Shown: positions 1 through 9,405 of the stretch, piece after piece
How positions within the stretch are numbered: the first letter of the stretch is position 1
Layout: each line of letters opens with the position of its first letter
Source: Sva-07 sp963747375
Lineage (GTDB): Bacteria > Actinomycetota > Acidimicrobiia > Acidimicrobiales > Ilumatobacteraceae
Length of the DNA stretch: 64,000 bases
Reading direction: 5' to 3'
Assembly (NCBI GenBank): GCA_963747375.1
Contig: CAVVFL010000016.1
Coordinates: forward strand, 116,806-180,805
Notes under the pieces: generated by a model
What the model was told of the DNA's origin: nothing
What the model saw: only the letters and a program-made list of their open reading frames with translations
Database searches by the model: none
Made by a program: the position numbers and the translations under genes

Positions 1-838
1 CGGTGGCGACCGCACGGTCGGGGTCGGCCGACCATGCCGACCACGATCCGACGAACACTCGCGGGCGGCCGAGTCCGAGGTGCTCCATCACCAGCGCGTT
101 GTGGCAGGCGGTGACGCCCGAGCCGCAGTACACGATCGGGTCGTCGTCGGCCGCAGCGACGGCGAACCGCTCGGTGAGTTCCGCCGGCTCACGAAATCGC
201 GACGCCGCGTCGAGATTGTCGATGTAGAGGAGATTGATCGCGCCGGGGATGTGGCCGGCAACGGCATCGATCGGCTCGACCTCGCCGGCGTAGCGGGCCG
301 GATCGCGACTGTCGATCACGATGCCGCCCGCGCTGATGTGCAGGGCGACGGCGTCGGCGTCGGCCACCGCATCGGACGGCCACGGATGCACGCCTCGATC
401 GATCGGCTCGACGCCGACGGGCCCGCTCTCGAGGTCGCCGTCCCACCCACCGAGACCACCGTCGAGGAGTGCGGCCGGTTGTCCGAGCACCCGCAGCATC
501 CAGACGAGTCGTCCGGCGAGTCCGCCGCCGCCTCGACGATCGTACGCGACGACGATCGCCTCGTCGCCGATGCCGAGCGATCCGAGATCGTGCGCGAAGT
601 CTTCCGGCGTGGGGAGCGGGTGGCGCCCCCCGGTCGGTGACGGGGGCCCGGCCAGCACGGTGTCGAGCGACACGTACCGGGCACCGGGAATGTGCCGATC
701 CCGGTGCTTCGCCTCGGGGTCGGCATCGGCCATCGACGAACCGACCTCGCAGACGACGACGTCGGCACGGTGATCGGCCAGCCAGTCGGCACTCACGATC
801 GGGGGCAGCGACTCGGCAGTTCCGGGCGTCAGCGACAT
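1..838 (-). CDS. sseA: Two-domain thiosulfate/3-mercaptopyruvate sulfurtransferase (rhodanese), 3' end cut by window edge
   Basis: Sulfurtransferase that would move sulfane sulfur from thiosulfate or 3-mercaptopyruvate to an acceptor. Reading from ATG at 838, 278 residues are visible and the C-terminus lies outside the window. Two rhodanese modules are seen. The N-terminal one (about residues 15-135) has YDRRGGG where an active loop would be and lacks Cys, so it is the non-catalytic half. The C-terminal one carries the loop CGSGVT with the catalytic Cys at 237, plus HIPGAIN and the GSWSAW motif. This is the normal SseA layout. Divergent from the next gene with a 71-base gap. Which donor it prefers cannot be told from the sequence. 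Confidence 0.85.
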   Translation of the reverse strand, partial: MSLTPGTAESLPPIVSADWLADHRADVVVCEVGSSMADADPEAKHRDRHIPGARYVSLDTVLAGPPSPTGGRHPLPTPEDFAHDLGSLGIGDEAIVVAYDRRGGGGLAGRLVWMLRVLGQPAALLDGGLGGWDGDLESGPVGVEPIDRGVHPWPSDAVADADAVALHISAGGIVIDSRDPARYAGEVEPIDAVAGHIPGAINLLYIDNLDAASRFREPAELTERFAVAAADDDPIVYCGSGVTACHNALVMEHLGLGRPRVFVGSWSAWSADPDRAVAT

Positions 839-909
839 GTGTTCACTCTGCCACGCCGCCGCGGTCTGTCGGCGGGATCCGGCGGTGGGTCGTGTGCAAC
901 GATGACCGG

Positions 910-1902
910 ATGAGCGACACCTTCACGGCACTCGTCCTTCGCGAGACCGACGACGGACCCGTCGGTGCACTCGAACAACTCACCGACGGTGACCTTCCCG
1001 ACGGCGACGTCACGATCGACGTCGACTATTCGTCGCTCAACTACAAGGACGGCATGGCGCTGGCCGGCAAGGGCCGCATCGTGCGCAGCTTCCCGATGGT
1101 GCCGGGGATCGACCTCACGGGAACGGTCGTGGCGAGCGACTCGCCGGACTTCGCCGTCGGTGACGCAGTCATCTCGACGGGCTGGGGTGTCGGCGAGCGG
1201 TTCTGGGGCGGTTACACGCAGCGTCAGCGCGTGCGATCGGAGTGGCTCGTGAAGCGTCCCGAGGCCATGAGCGCCCTGACGGCGATGTCGATCGGCACGG
1301 CCGGCCTGACGGCGATGCTCTGCGTGATGGCCATCGAAGACGCCGACGTGCTGCCCACCGACGGCCCCGCGATCGTCACGGGCGCGGCCGGTGGCGTGGG
1401 GTCGGTCGCCGTGGCGTTGCTCGCCGGGCTCGGCTTCGAGGTCACCGCCGTGACCGGTCGCCCGCAAACCCAGGACTACCTCAGCGGGCTCGGAGCGACG
1501 GCGTTCCTGACGCGCGACGAGATGACCGAGGCGGCGCGCCCACTCGAATCCGAGCAGTGGGCCGCCGCTGTCGACACCGTCGGCTCGATGATGCTCGCCA
1601 AGGTGCTGGCCCAGATGAAGTACGGCGGCGTCGTCGCTGCGTGTGGACTCGCGGGCGGCACCGACCTGCCGACGACCGTGATGCCGTTCATCCTGCGAAA
1701 CGTCAGGCTCCAGGGGATCGACTCCGTGACGACACCCACACCCGTGCGCGATCAGGCCTGGGCGCGACTCGGGCACGATCTGCCGGCGACGATGATCGAC
1801 TCGATGACCGAGATCGTCCCGCTCAGCCAGTTGCTCGAACGCGGCCCGTCCATCCTCGACGGCCAGGTTCGCGGTCGCTGGGTCGTCGACCCGAGCGCCT
1901 GA
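910..1902 (+). CDS. acuI: AcuI/YhdH-family NADPH-dependent acrylyl-CoA reductase-like oxidoreductase
   Basis: Zinc-free medium-chain reductase of 330 residues, the usual family length. The N-terminus has the family stretch SSLNYKDGMAL and the substrate-pocket motif PMVPGIDLTGTV. The Rossmann domain has the nucleotide loop GAAGGVGSVAV. AcuI reduces acryloyl-CoA to propionyl-CoA, for example in DMSP or 3-hydroxypropionate catabolism; the E. coli homologue is YhdH. The ATG at 910 fits the conserved N-terminus and no upstream start adds homology. No DMSP genes are nearby, so the physiological substrate is unproven. Confidence 0.85.
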   Translation: MSDTFTALVLRETDDGPVGALEQLTDGDLPDGDVTIDVDYSSLNYKDGMALAGKGRIVRSFPMVPGIDLTGTVVASDSPDFAVGDAVISTGWGVGERFWGGYTQRQRVRSEWLVKRPEAMSALTAMSIGTAGLTAMLCVMAIEDADVLPTDGPAIVTGAAGGVGSVAVALLAGLGFEVTAVTGRPQTQDYLSGLGATAFLTRDEMTEAARPLESEQWAAAVDTVGSMMLAKVLAQMKYGGVVAACGLAGGTDLPTTVMPFILRNVRLQGIDSVTTPTPVRDQAWARLGHDLPATMIDSMTEIVPLSQLLERGPSILDGQVRGRWVVDPSA

Positions 1903-1906
1903 CCTC

Positions 1907-3144
1907 TCAGACGGGGGCGCGGTCCTTGTAGTCGGCCCATTCCCATTCGCTGCCGTACTCGTCGAGCAGGTCGAGGAACGGCATCGGGGGGAGCGCTTCG
2001 GGGCCGACCACGCCGGGGCGATGCCAGAGGCCCTTGGCGATCAGTTCGATGGCGACGGCGGGCATGACGGCGGTCTGCCACACGACCGCCTGGTGGCCGA
2101 ACTCGCGCATCGACCAGGCGTTGTCGACGACGTGGTAGACGTACACCTCTCGGGGCTGGCCGTCCTTGCCGAGGCCGGTGACCCAGGTGCCGGCGCACGT
2201 GCGCCCGGTCATCACGTCGCCGAGAGTCGCAGGATCGGGCAGGGTTGCGGCGACGAGATCGCGTGGCGACACCTTGACACCCTTGACGTCGACCGCAGTG
2301 GTCGAGTGGAGGTCGAGTTTGCGCAACGTCTTGAGGATGTCGATGAACTCCTCGCCGAGGCCGTACTTGAACGTCACGCGCTGCGTGTCGATCCACCGGG
2401 GCATGAGGATGACTTCCTCGTGTTCGACGTTGACGCACTGCAGCGGGCCGATGCCTTCGGGGAACGTGAACGTCTCGGGCTCGGAGAACGGCTCGGTCGT
2501 GAACCAGCCCCGCTCGCGCTCGTAGATCACCGGTGGATTGAGGCACTCCTCGATGGTCGTCCAGATCGAGAAGGTCGGTGCGAAGTCGTAGCCGTCGACC
2601 ACGAGGTCGGCGCCGTCACGCACACCGATCTCGTGGATCTCGCTGAACAGTTCGTCGGCGGCATAACGGGCGGCCACATCGGAGAAGCCGGGCTCGACGC
2701 CCATCCCGCACAGCGCCATCATGCCCGCGGCTCTTCCATGTCGGTGACTCGGCGAACTGGCCGTCGCCGAGGCGGATGCCGGTCTTCTCGTACGGCTTGG
2801 TTGCGTGGGGAACCGACAGGTTCATCGCCATGTCGACGTAGTTGCACCCGGCGGCGAAGGCGCCCTCGAAGATCGGCGGGTTGAACCGGGGGTCGCAGGC
2901 GTTGAGCACGACGTCGGCCTGCATGGAGCGCGCCATGTCGGCGACCGAGACTTCCGACGACGCATCGATGTGGGCGGCCACGATCCGCTGCGCCGTCGTC
3001 GTTGTCGCTCGCGGTGTCGACAGCGGCCTCGGCCTTGGCGACATCGATGTCGGCAACCGTGATGTGGGTGTAGGCCTCCCGCTTCGAGGCGATCGCCACG
3101 AACGCCGAACCCACGCCACCTGCTCCGACCACGAGTACTCGCAT
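1907..3144 (-). CDS. Saccharopine dehydrogenase-like NAD(P) oxidoreductase, two frameshifts
   Basis: Read from ATG at 3144, the protein starts with the Rossmann loop VVGAGGVGSAF. It breaks near 3000 (GAC GAC GGC; one extra C) and continues as QRIVAAHIDASSEV. It breaks again near 2735 and continues as MMALCGMGVEPGFSD to a stop at 1907. Together the three pieces make a roughly 410-residue saccharopine dehydrogenase or carboxynorspermidine synthase-like protein. These enzymes reduce or oxidise amino-acid imines. The neighbours on the other strand are an FAD amine oxidase and a class III aminotransferase, which fits lysine or polyamine metabolism. Both breaks are +1 shifts and look like sequencing errors; a true pseudogene is the alternative. 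Confidence 0.75.
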
Positions 3145-3209
3145 GGGCGGCAATGTACTGCTCCGGCGGGCCGGCGCAGGTCGTGCGCGTCGTCGGTACG
3201 CTCGCCGCG

Positions 3210-4607
3210 ATGAACGAGCAGGACCTGCGTACGAAGTCGCTCTGGCTCGACCAACTCGCCGCCCCGCTCGTCCAACGGCCGCCTCTGTCGGGTGACGTCG
3301 AGGTCGACGTGGCGATCGTCGGAGCCGGCTACACCGGGCTGTGGACTGCCTACTCGTTGCTCGGATCCGACCCGTCGCTGCGGGTGCTCGTCGTCGAACG
3401 CGAGATGGTCGGATTCGGAGCCTCCGGACGCAACGGTGGATGGTGTGTCGGTGAACTCGCCGGGGGTCTCGACGGGGCGATCGCCGCCGGCGGACGCGAT
3501 GCGGGCATTCGAATGACCAGGGCGATCGTCGACACCGTCGACGAGGTCGGTCGCGTCGTCGAGGCGGAGGGCATCGACTGTGGCTTTGCACAGGGCGGTG
3601 TGATCCGACTCGCGCGAACTGTTCCGCAGGTGCAGCGACAGCGATCCGAGGTCGACGAGTACCACCATCACGGATTCGGTGACGACGTGTTGCGCGTGCT
3701 CGACGCCGACACGGCGACCCGGCATCTTCGTGCCACCGATGTCTGCGGCGGTGTGCTGTACGGGCCGGCCGCTCGGGTCCAGCCTGCTCGACTCGTGCGA
3801 GGGCTCGCCGAGGCGGCCGAACGGCGTGGCGCGACCATCGTCGAGGGCACTGCGGCAACGGCGATCGTCGGTCGAGTGGCCGGGTCCCCGGCGCGGATCG
3901 TCACCGACCACGGAACGGTCAGCGCCGATGTCGTGGTTCGCGCGAGCGAGGCCTACACACGCGACCTCGACGGGATGCGTCGCGACCTCGTCCCGTTGTA
4001 CTCACTGATGATCGCCACCGAACCGCTCCCGGACGACACCTGGGAGGCCATCGGGCTGAGCGACATGGAGACCTTCGCCGACGATCGACATGTGGTGATC
4101 TACGGACAACGCACCGCCGACGGCCGGCTCGCCTTCGGCGGTCGGGGTGCTCCGTACCGGTTCGGGTCGGGCATCGTTGCGGCGACCGAGTCGTCGTCGA
4201 GGATCCACGATCGGATCATCGCCACGCTTCGCGAACTCATCCCGGCCGTTGGCGACGCCCGGGTCACGCACCGGTGGGGCGGCGTGCTCGGCGTGCCACG
4301 AGACTGGCGTCCGTCGGTCGGTCTCGACCGCTCGGCCGGGCTCGCCTGGGCGGGCGGGTACGTCGGTGAGGGTGTGGCAGCATCGAATCTGGCCGGTCGC
4401 ACGTTGGCCGATCTCATCACCGGCGCGGACTCCGACCTCGTGTCGTTGCCGTGGGTCGGTCACCGATCGCCCCGGTGGGAACCCGAGCCGTTGCGCTGGG
4501 TGGGCATCAACGCGGGCCTGCAGACGGCCGGATGGATCGATCGGTACGAGGCGAAGCATCAGCGAGCCCCGCGTGCCGCTTCCGTCCTGCAGCGCATCAT
4601 GCGATGA
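3210..4607 (+). CDS. FAD-dependent oxidoreductase of the DAO family (PuuB-like amine oxidase)
   Basis: A 465-residue flavoprotein. The N-terminal FAD-binding motif is VAIVGAGYTG (about residues 31-40), followed by ASGRNGGW, the pattern of gamma-glutamylputrescine oxidase PuuB and related DAO enzymes. The C-terminus has the typical HRWGGVLGV and WAGGYVGEGVAASNLAG segments that close the flavin site. It lies 7 bases upstream of the aminotransferase on the same strand, so the two are probably co-transcribed: an oxidase that makes an aldehyde or imine and a transaminase for the next step. The exact amine is inferred only from this context. Confidence 0.8.
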   Translation: MNEQDLRTKSLWLDQLAAPLVQRPPLSGDVEVDVAIVGAGYTGLWTAYSLLGSDPSLRVLVVEREMVGFGASGRNGGWCVGELAGGLDGAIAAGGRDAGIRMTRAIVDTVDEVGRVVEAEGIDCGFAQGGVIRLARTVPQVQRQRSEVDEYHHHGFGDDVLRVLDADTATRHLRATDVCGGVLYGPAARVQPARLVRGLAEAAERRGATIVEGTAATAIVGRVAGSPARIVTDHGTVSADVVVRASEAYTRDLDGMRRDLVPLYSLMIATEPLPDDTWEAIGLSDMETFADDRHVVIYGQRTADGRLAFGGRGAPYRFGSGIVAATESSSRIHDRIIATLRELIPAVGDARVTHRWGGVLGVPRDWRPSVGLDRSAGLAWAGGYVGEGVAASNLAGRTLADLITGADSDLVSLPWVGHRSPRWEPEPLRWVGINAGLQTAGWIDRYEAKHQRAPRAASVLQRIMR

Positions 4608-4614
4608 TGGCGAG

Positions 4615-5851
4615 ATGAGTACCGACAACCTGTCGCACGTCTGGTTCAAGGTCACCGATCTCGAGGTCGCCTCGGGGGAGGGGTCGTGGGTCACCACGAC
4701 GGCGGGCGATCGCTATCTCGACTTCAGCGGCGGCATCGCCGTCACCTCGACCGGTCACAGCCACCCACACGTGACGAAGGCGATCGCCGAGCAGGCACAA
4801 CGCTTCGTGCACGCGCAGGCCAACGTCTACACGCACGATCTGCTGCAGCCGCTGGCCGCCAAACTCGCCGAGCTGTCGCCCGAGGGAATCGACACGTTCT
4901 TCTACGCCAACTCGGGCGCCGAGATCACCGAAGCGGCCGTCAAGCTCGCCAAGCAGGCGACGGGCCGGCCGAACATCATCGTGTTCCAGGGCAGCTTCCA
5001 CGGCCGCACCCATCAGGCGATGGCGATGACGACGTCGAAGACCGTCTACCGCGCCGGTCACGCACCGCTGCCGTCGGGCATCTTCATCGCTCCGTATCCG
5101 AACGTGCGTGCCGACGACGTCCAGGCCGAGGTGGCCCGAGCACTCGCCGGCTTCGACGAACTGCTCACGAGCGTCACCGCTCCGAGCGAGACTGCCGCCG
5201 TGATCATCGAACCGGTGCTCGGCGAGGGCGGCTACGTCGCGGCGCCGGCCGGGTTTCCTCGAGGCGATCGATCGGCGGTGCAAGGAGCACGGGATGCTGT
5301 TCATCGCCGACGAGGTGCAGTCGGGGTTCGGGCGTACCGGCAAGATGTTCGCGATCGAGCACTACGACGTGCAGCCCGACATCGTGTGCATGGCCAAGGG
5401 GATCGCCTCGGGGTTCCCGTTCTCGGCGCTCGGCACCCGTCGCGAACTCGACGACAAGTGGCCGACCGGTTCACACGGCGGCACCTACGGCGGCAACCCG
5501 ATGGGGTGCGCCGCGGCGCTGGCCACCATCGAGGTGTTGACCGCCGACGGGTTCATGGCCAACGTCAATCAGCGGGGCCGACAGCTCGGCGACGGTCTTC
5601 GGCGCCTTCAGGAGCATCACGCGTCGATCGTGCAGGTTCGTGCGCTCGGGTTGATGATCGCTGCGCAGTTCGACACGGCGGCGCGCACGTCGGCGATCGT
5701 CTCGCACTGCCTGCGCGAGGGAAAGCTGATCACGATGACGGCCGGCGCCGCCGGGACCACGCTGCGATTCATGCCACCGCTGACGGTGACCGCCGAGGAG
5801 ATCGACCTCGCCCTGACAGCGCTCGACAAAGCGCTCGTCGACGCATCCTGA
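4615..5851 (+). CDS. Class III PLP aminotransferase (4-aminobutyrate/acetylornithine type), one frameshift
   Basis: The first part, from ATG at 4615, has the fold-type I motifs SGGIAVTSTGHSHP, FYANSGAEITEAA and GSFHGRTH. After AAPAGF the frame breaks at the TTT at 5254-5256 (one extra T) and resumes as LEAIDRRCKEHG. It then shows the PLP-aspartate region IADEVQSGFGRTG and the Schiff-base lysine in MAKGIASGFP, ending at 5851. The full protein is about 412 residues, normal for GabT/PuuE. It probably converts an omega-amino acid with 2-oxoglutarate. Together with the upstream oxidase it suggests a short putrescine or lysine-type degradation unit. The shift is most likely a sequencing insertion. 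Confidence 0.85.
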
Positions 5852-5891
5852 ACCTCGACCCACCCCACCCCCGAGTTTGCGTAGCACTTCC

Positions 5892-5944
5892 GTTTGCGTG
5901 CACACGGTTCCGTTGGGACGGGCCAACCAAACCGTCACGCAAAC
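5892..5944. repeat. GTTTGCGT-ended palindromic repeat, copy A
   Basis: Starts GTTTGCGT and ends ACGCAAAC (8-base terminal inverted repeat). Its core GTTGGGACGGGCCAAC is itself nearly palindromic. The reverse complement aligns closely with copies at 62449-62499 and 63952-64000. A half-copy beginning GTTTGCGTAGCAC sits just upstream at about 5875. The TGA stop of the amidase on the minus strand (5935-5937) lies inside it. Confidence 0.8.
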
Positions 5945-7408
5945 CGGGATTTCGGGGGGCGGGGGCAGGCGGCCGGCCACGAGTTCCGCGACGCCATGAT
6001 CTCGGAGATCAGTCGGGCGAGGTGCAGTGTGGTGCGGTCGTGGAGGAACGGACCGACGATCTGGACGCCGATCGGGAGCCCGTCGGTGCTGAGTCCCACC
6101 GGGACCACGGTGGCCGGGAGCGCGCCGAGCCCGGCCGGAGCGATCCACGTCCACAGGTCGAGGTAGGGCCGCTCGATGCCGTCGACGGTGATCGTTCGCT
6201 CGAACTGCGGCATCGAGTGGTCGTGGTGGAGTGCGGGACGTGGATGGACCGGCAACAGGATGGCATCGAAGTCGCCGAAGAACTCGGCCCACCGCTCGCG
6301 GATCTGCAGTCGTCGCTCGTTGTTCGACAACCACTCGCGATGACGGGCGGCCGACGACCGCATGATCCAGCCGGTCGACGTGTCGTCGGTGACCCTGGCC
6401 ATGTCGTCGAGCCGGTCCTTCGGGACGCCGCCCGACAGTGCGGCGAACAGCAGCTCGCCGTAGACGGCCATCGCCTTCGACAGGGTGAACGCCGGGCGGG
6501 CGTCGGCATCGACCGTGCCTCCCGCAGTTCTGATCGCCTCGACGGTGTCACCGAGGACCCGGCGCGTGTCCGCGTCGACCGGGCATGCCTCGTCGTCGAT
6601 CCAGGCGGCGATGCGGAACTCGCCGAGTTCCTCGGCGCGGCGTCGGAGGAAGGTCGAGTCTCCATGCGGGCGACATCCAGCGGTCGGGTCCGGCGAGAAC
6701 GTCGAGTGCGAGCTCCAGATCGTCGGCGGAACGCGCCAGCGGGCCCACGACGGCGAGGTCGGCTTGGGTGAGGGTGCCGGGCATGCCGGGGATCTGGCCG
6801 TGGCCGGGGACGATGCCGTAGCTCGGCTTGTGGCCCATCACGCCGCTGTAGTGGGCGGGCACACGGATCGAGCCGCCGATGTCGCTGCCCAACTCCAATG
6901 GTGTGAACCCCATCGCCACGGCTGCGCTCGACCCGCCCGACGACCCACCCGGCGTGCGGTCGAGGTCGTGGGGGTTGTTCGTCGTGCCGTACACCTCGTT
7001 GAAGCTCTGGATGTCGTCGGCGAACAGGGGCAGGTTCGTCTTCGCGAACGGAATCGCACCGGCACCGCGCAGGCGGGCCACCGGCCACGCGTCCTCCGTC
7101 GGCACGTAGTCGGCCAGGTCGGGTGAGCCCGACGTGGTGACGCATCCCTCGGTCTGGAACGAGTCCTTGATCGTCATCGGTACACCGTGCAGGGGGCCCA
7201 GGTCGTCGCCGGCTGCGACGGCGGCATCGGCGGCCAAGGCGGCGCTGCCGGCCCGTTCGAGGTCCCACTGCACCACCGAGTTGATCGGACCGTCGAGTTC
7301 ACGGATGCGTTCCACGAAGTGGTCGAGCACCTCGACGCTCGACACATCGCGCCGGCGGATCGCAGCTGCGAGTTCGGTCGCCGACATCCAGTGCAGTTCG
7401 TCGTTCAC
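5935..7408 (-). CDS. Amidase-signature enzyme, one frameshift
   Basis: Amidase-signature hydrolase (Ser-cisSer-Lys triad). Starting at GTG 7408 (ATG at 7387 is possible), it has the catalytic lysine in PMTIKDS, the glycine/serine-rich signature TPGGSSGGSSAAV and the serine segment GSDIGGSIRVPAHYSG. The frame breaks at about 6660-6675 after RWMSPAWRLDLP and continues as RRRAEELGEFRIAAWIDD to PIGVQIVGPF and the stop at 5935. The total is about 490 residues, as expected. Substrate unknown. The extreme C-terminus is encoded by a palindromic repeat. It converges on the aminotransferase gene. Confidence 0.8.
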
Positions 7409-7423
7409 GCGGTGTCGCTTCGC

Positions 7424-7952
7424 TCATCGGTTCGTCTCGGTCGGGTCGGCCGTGGAGTGCGAGCGCGGCGTTGGTGTACCGGCCGTCGTCGGTGACTTCG
7501 CGTCCGAACCACGGGGGTGGCTCGAACGCAACGAGCGCCTCGGAAGAGTCGAACTCCACCTCGGCGAAGACCAGTCCCTCGAGGCCGTCGCCGAACACGT
7601 CGAGCTCGATGACGTGGTCGTCGAGCGGGATGCGGTAGCGGACCTTGACCACCCGTCGCCCCTCGGTGTGGGGCCACGCGGCGTCGAACTGCTCCCGGTC
7701 GATCGCCCATTCGAGTTCGGTCCGCTCGGCGCCGCGCCACCGGCCTTGACCGTCAAGCGTGCACCCCTTCGGTCCGGCATCGCGCACTCGAACCGATGCG
7801 TGTTCGCCGGTGACGAGGTACCCCTGGCGCATCTCGGTGCGGTCGGAGAGATCGATGCCGGTCGGGATGGCATCGATGACGAACTTGCGTTCTCGTTCGA
7901 TGGTCGACGTGGGCCGCGCCGAGGTGTCGTCGTGCGGAGGACATGAGCGCAT
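7424..7952 (-). CDS. CYTH-domain protein (triphosphate tunnel metalloenzyme family), frameshifted
   Basis: The N-terminal part has the CYTH signature ERERKFVID (ExExK) and then RQGYLVTGEHASVRVRD. The middle has ERTELEWAIDREQF, and the C-terminal part has VIELDVFGDGLEGLVFAEVEF, all family landmarks. The TLTVKAGG strand is readable only in another frame near 7745, so at least two compensating indels occur there. CYTH proteins hydrolyse or bind triphosphates and polyphosphate. It lies directly downstream of a CHAD domain, which commonly partners CYTH. The start (ATG at 7952) and the boundary with the CHAD gene are uncertain because of indels; they may be one polypeptide. Confidence 0.65.
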
Positions 7953-7959
7953 GCAATGC

Positions 7960-8884
7960 CTCCCGTCGGGAGTTCGGGTCCGACGATCGCCGGCGAGCTG
8001 CCAGTAGGCCGTGATCCTGGAGCTGAATCTCGACGGACGCTCGGCGTAGATGACCATTCCCGTCCGGAACGCCGGAATGCGCAGCAGGCGTTGCTGCTCG
8101 CGCGCCACGCGGCGCGCGCTGGTCGACGGTGTCGGCCGTGCCGAAACGATCGGGATCGGTGTCGAGCGATGCAACGAGGACGGCGAGGTCGTGGTCGTCG
8201 CCGAGTGCTTCGGCGAGCCCGTCGAGCTCGTCGATCAGCGGCTCCGATCATGCTCGGCGAGGCCTCGCGCAAGCAGGCGCATCTGGTACCAGAGGTGCTT
8301 CACCGACTTGCGCCACTCGTGCATGTGTCTCGTCGGTGGCGTCGTCGTGTGCTGCGCTCAACGCACGACGTCCGCGGCGGTAGGTGGCGTCGAGGCCCTC
8401 GGCGATCGGATCGAATCCACCGCGGATCTTCCAGTCGAGCGAGTTCTCCCGGGCCTCGATGAGCAGCTTGCGGGCGATGACGATCCGTTCGTCGCCGGCT
8501 TCGATCGCATCGGTCGCTTCTGCGGCGAGGGCGGCCTGGTGGTCGCGGACCGACCGGAGACGATCGTCGAGGTCGTGTGCGCCGCAGGAGGTTGTCGAGC
8601 GTGGCGAGGAGCGCATGCGCGTCGCGCATCGCCGAGAGTTGGTTGGCCGCGTCGCGAACGGTTCGGTCGAAGGGTCGGTATCGTCGCCGAGCGCCGGTTG
8701 GGCAAGTCGGGCGAGCCCACGTGTCTCCTTGCAGCGCTTGCGGATGTCGTGCACGGCAGTCTCGACGTCGGCCGAGCCGGCGAGCACTGCGTCGAGCTGT
8801 TCGATCGCGTCATCGAGGCGCTCGGCCGCGACGCGGCGAACCTCGCGCCGCACGGTCACCCCGGGATCGAAGCAGGTATGCCAT
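7960..8884 (-). CDS. CHAD-domain protein (polyphosphate-associated), several frameshifts
   Basis: Pieces in all three minus frames join into a CHAD domain. ATG at 8884 gives MAYLLRSR; one extra G leads into VRREVRRVAAERLDDAIEQL and VHDIRKRCKETRGLARL. Then come AMRDAHALLATLDNLL, HDLDDRLRSVRDHQ, MHEWRKSVKHLWYQMRLLARG, IDELDGLAEALGDDHDLAVL and SRITAYWQLAG. The two conserved His/Lys/Arg-rich repeats (HDIRKRCKE and HEWRKSVKH) are diagnostic; CHAD domains bind inorganic polyphosphate. At least five indels, including one apparent deletion near 8640, make this the most damaged gene here, so a genuine pseudogene is possible. The 3' boundary is approximate. Confidence 0.65.
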
Positions 8885-8985
8885 CACACCCAGTCAAACC
8901 GTCAGACGGTGCCGGGTCAAACGTGACGTTTCGACGTGACGATCGGCCCTGACGCCGACGCCGGCGTCACCCGTACCGTGGAGAC

Positions 8986-9405
8986 GTGGAGTCGAACGTC
9001 GTTGCCTGTCCATCATGTGGGGCGAAGAACCGCGTGCCGTCGTCGGCAGCGGGGTCGCCACGATGTGCGAAGTGCCACGTGGATCTGCCATGGCTCGTGG
9101 CGGCCGGTGACTCGGACTTCGCCGAAGCGGTCGACACGAAGCGCCTGGTGCTGGTCGACCTGTGGGCACCGTGGTGCGGACCGTGCCGGATGGTTGCCCC
9201 CGTCCTGGAGAAGCTGTCGCGTGAGTTCGCCGATTCGCTCAAGGTCGTCAAGGTCAACGTCGACGAGTCGCCGCGAACAGCCCAGCGATACGAGGCCAGG
9301 AGTATCCCGATGCTGCTGTTCATGCGTGACGGCGACCTCGTCGAGACCGTCGTCGGTGCGCAGCCCGACCACGTGCTCCGTCAACGGATCGAGGCGCTCC
9401 GGTGA
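8986..9405 (+). CDS. trxC: Thioredoxin 2-type protein with N-terminal zinc ribbon
   Basis: A 139-residue thioredoxin with the redox site WCGPC at residues 63-67. It has an N-terminal zinc-ribbon with paired cysteines C8/C11 (CPSCGAKNR) and C27/C30 (CAKC), the hallmark of Trx2/TrxC. The cis-proline is in SIPMLLF. It reduces cytosolic disulfides and, in the E. coli prototype, is an oxidative-stress protein. Start is GTG at 8986. Its stop overlaps the next gene's start (GTGA at 9402), so the two are translationally coupled. Confidence 0.9.
   Translation: MESNVVACPSCGAKNRVPSSAAGSPRCAKCHVDLPWLVAAGDSDFAEAVDTKRLVLVDLWAPWCGPCRMVAPVLEKLSREFADSLKVVKVNVDESPRTAQRYEARSIPMLLFMRDGDLVETVVGAQPDHVLRQRIEALR

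Noticed and set aside
5250..5260. Programmed ribosomal frameshifting as explanation of the frame breaks
   Set aside because: No slippery heptamers or conserved stimulatory structures are seen, and about 17 unrelated genes are affected, so sequencing insertions are simpler.
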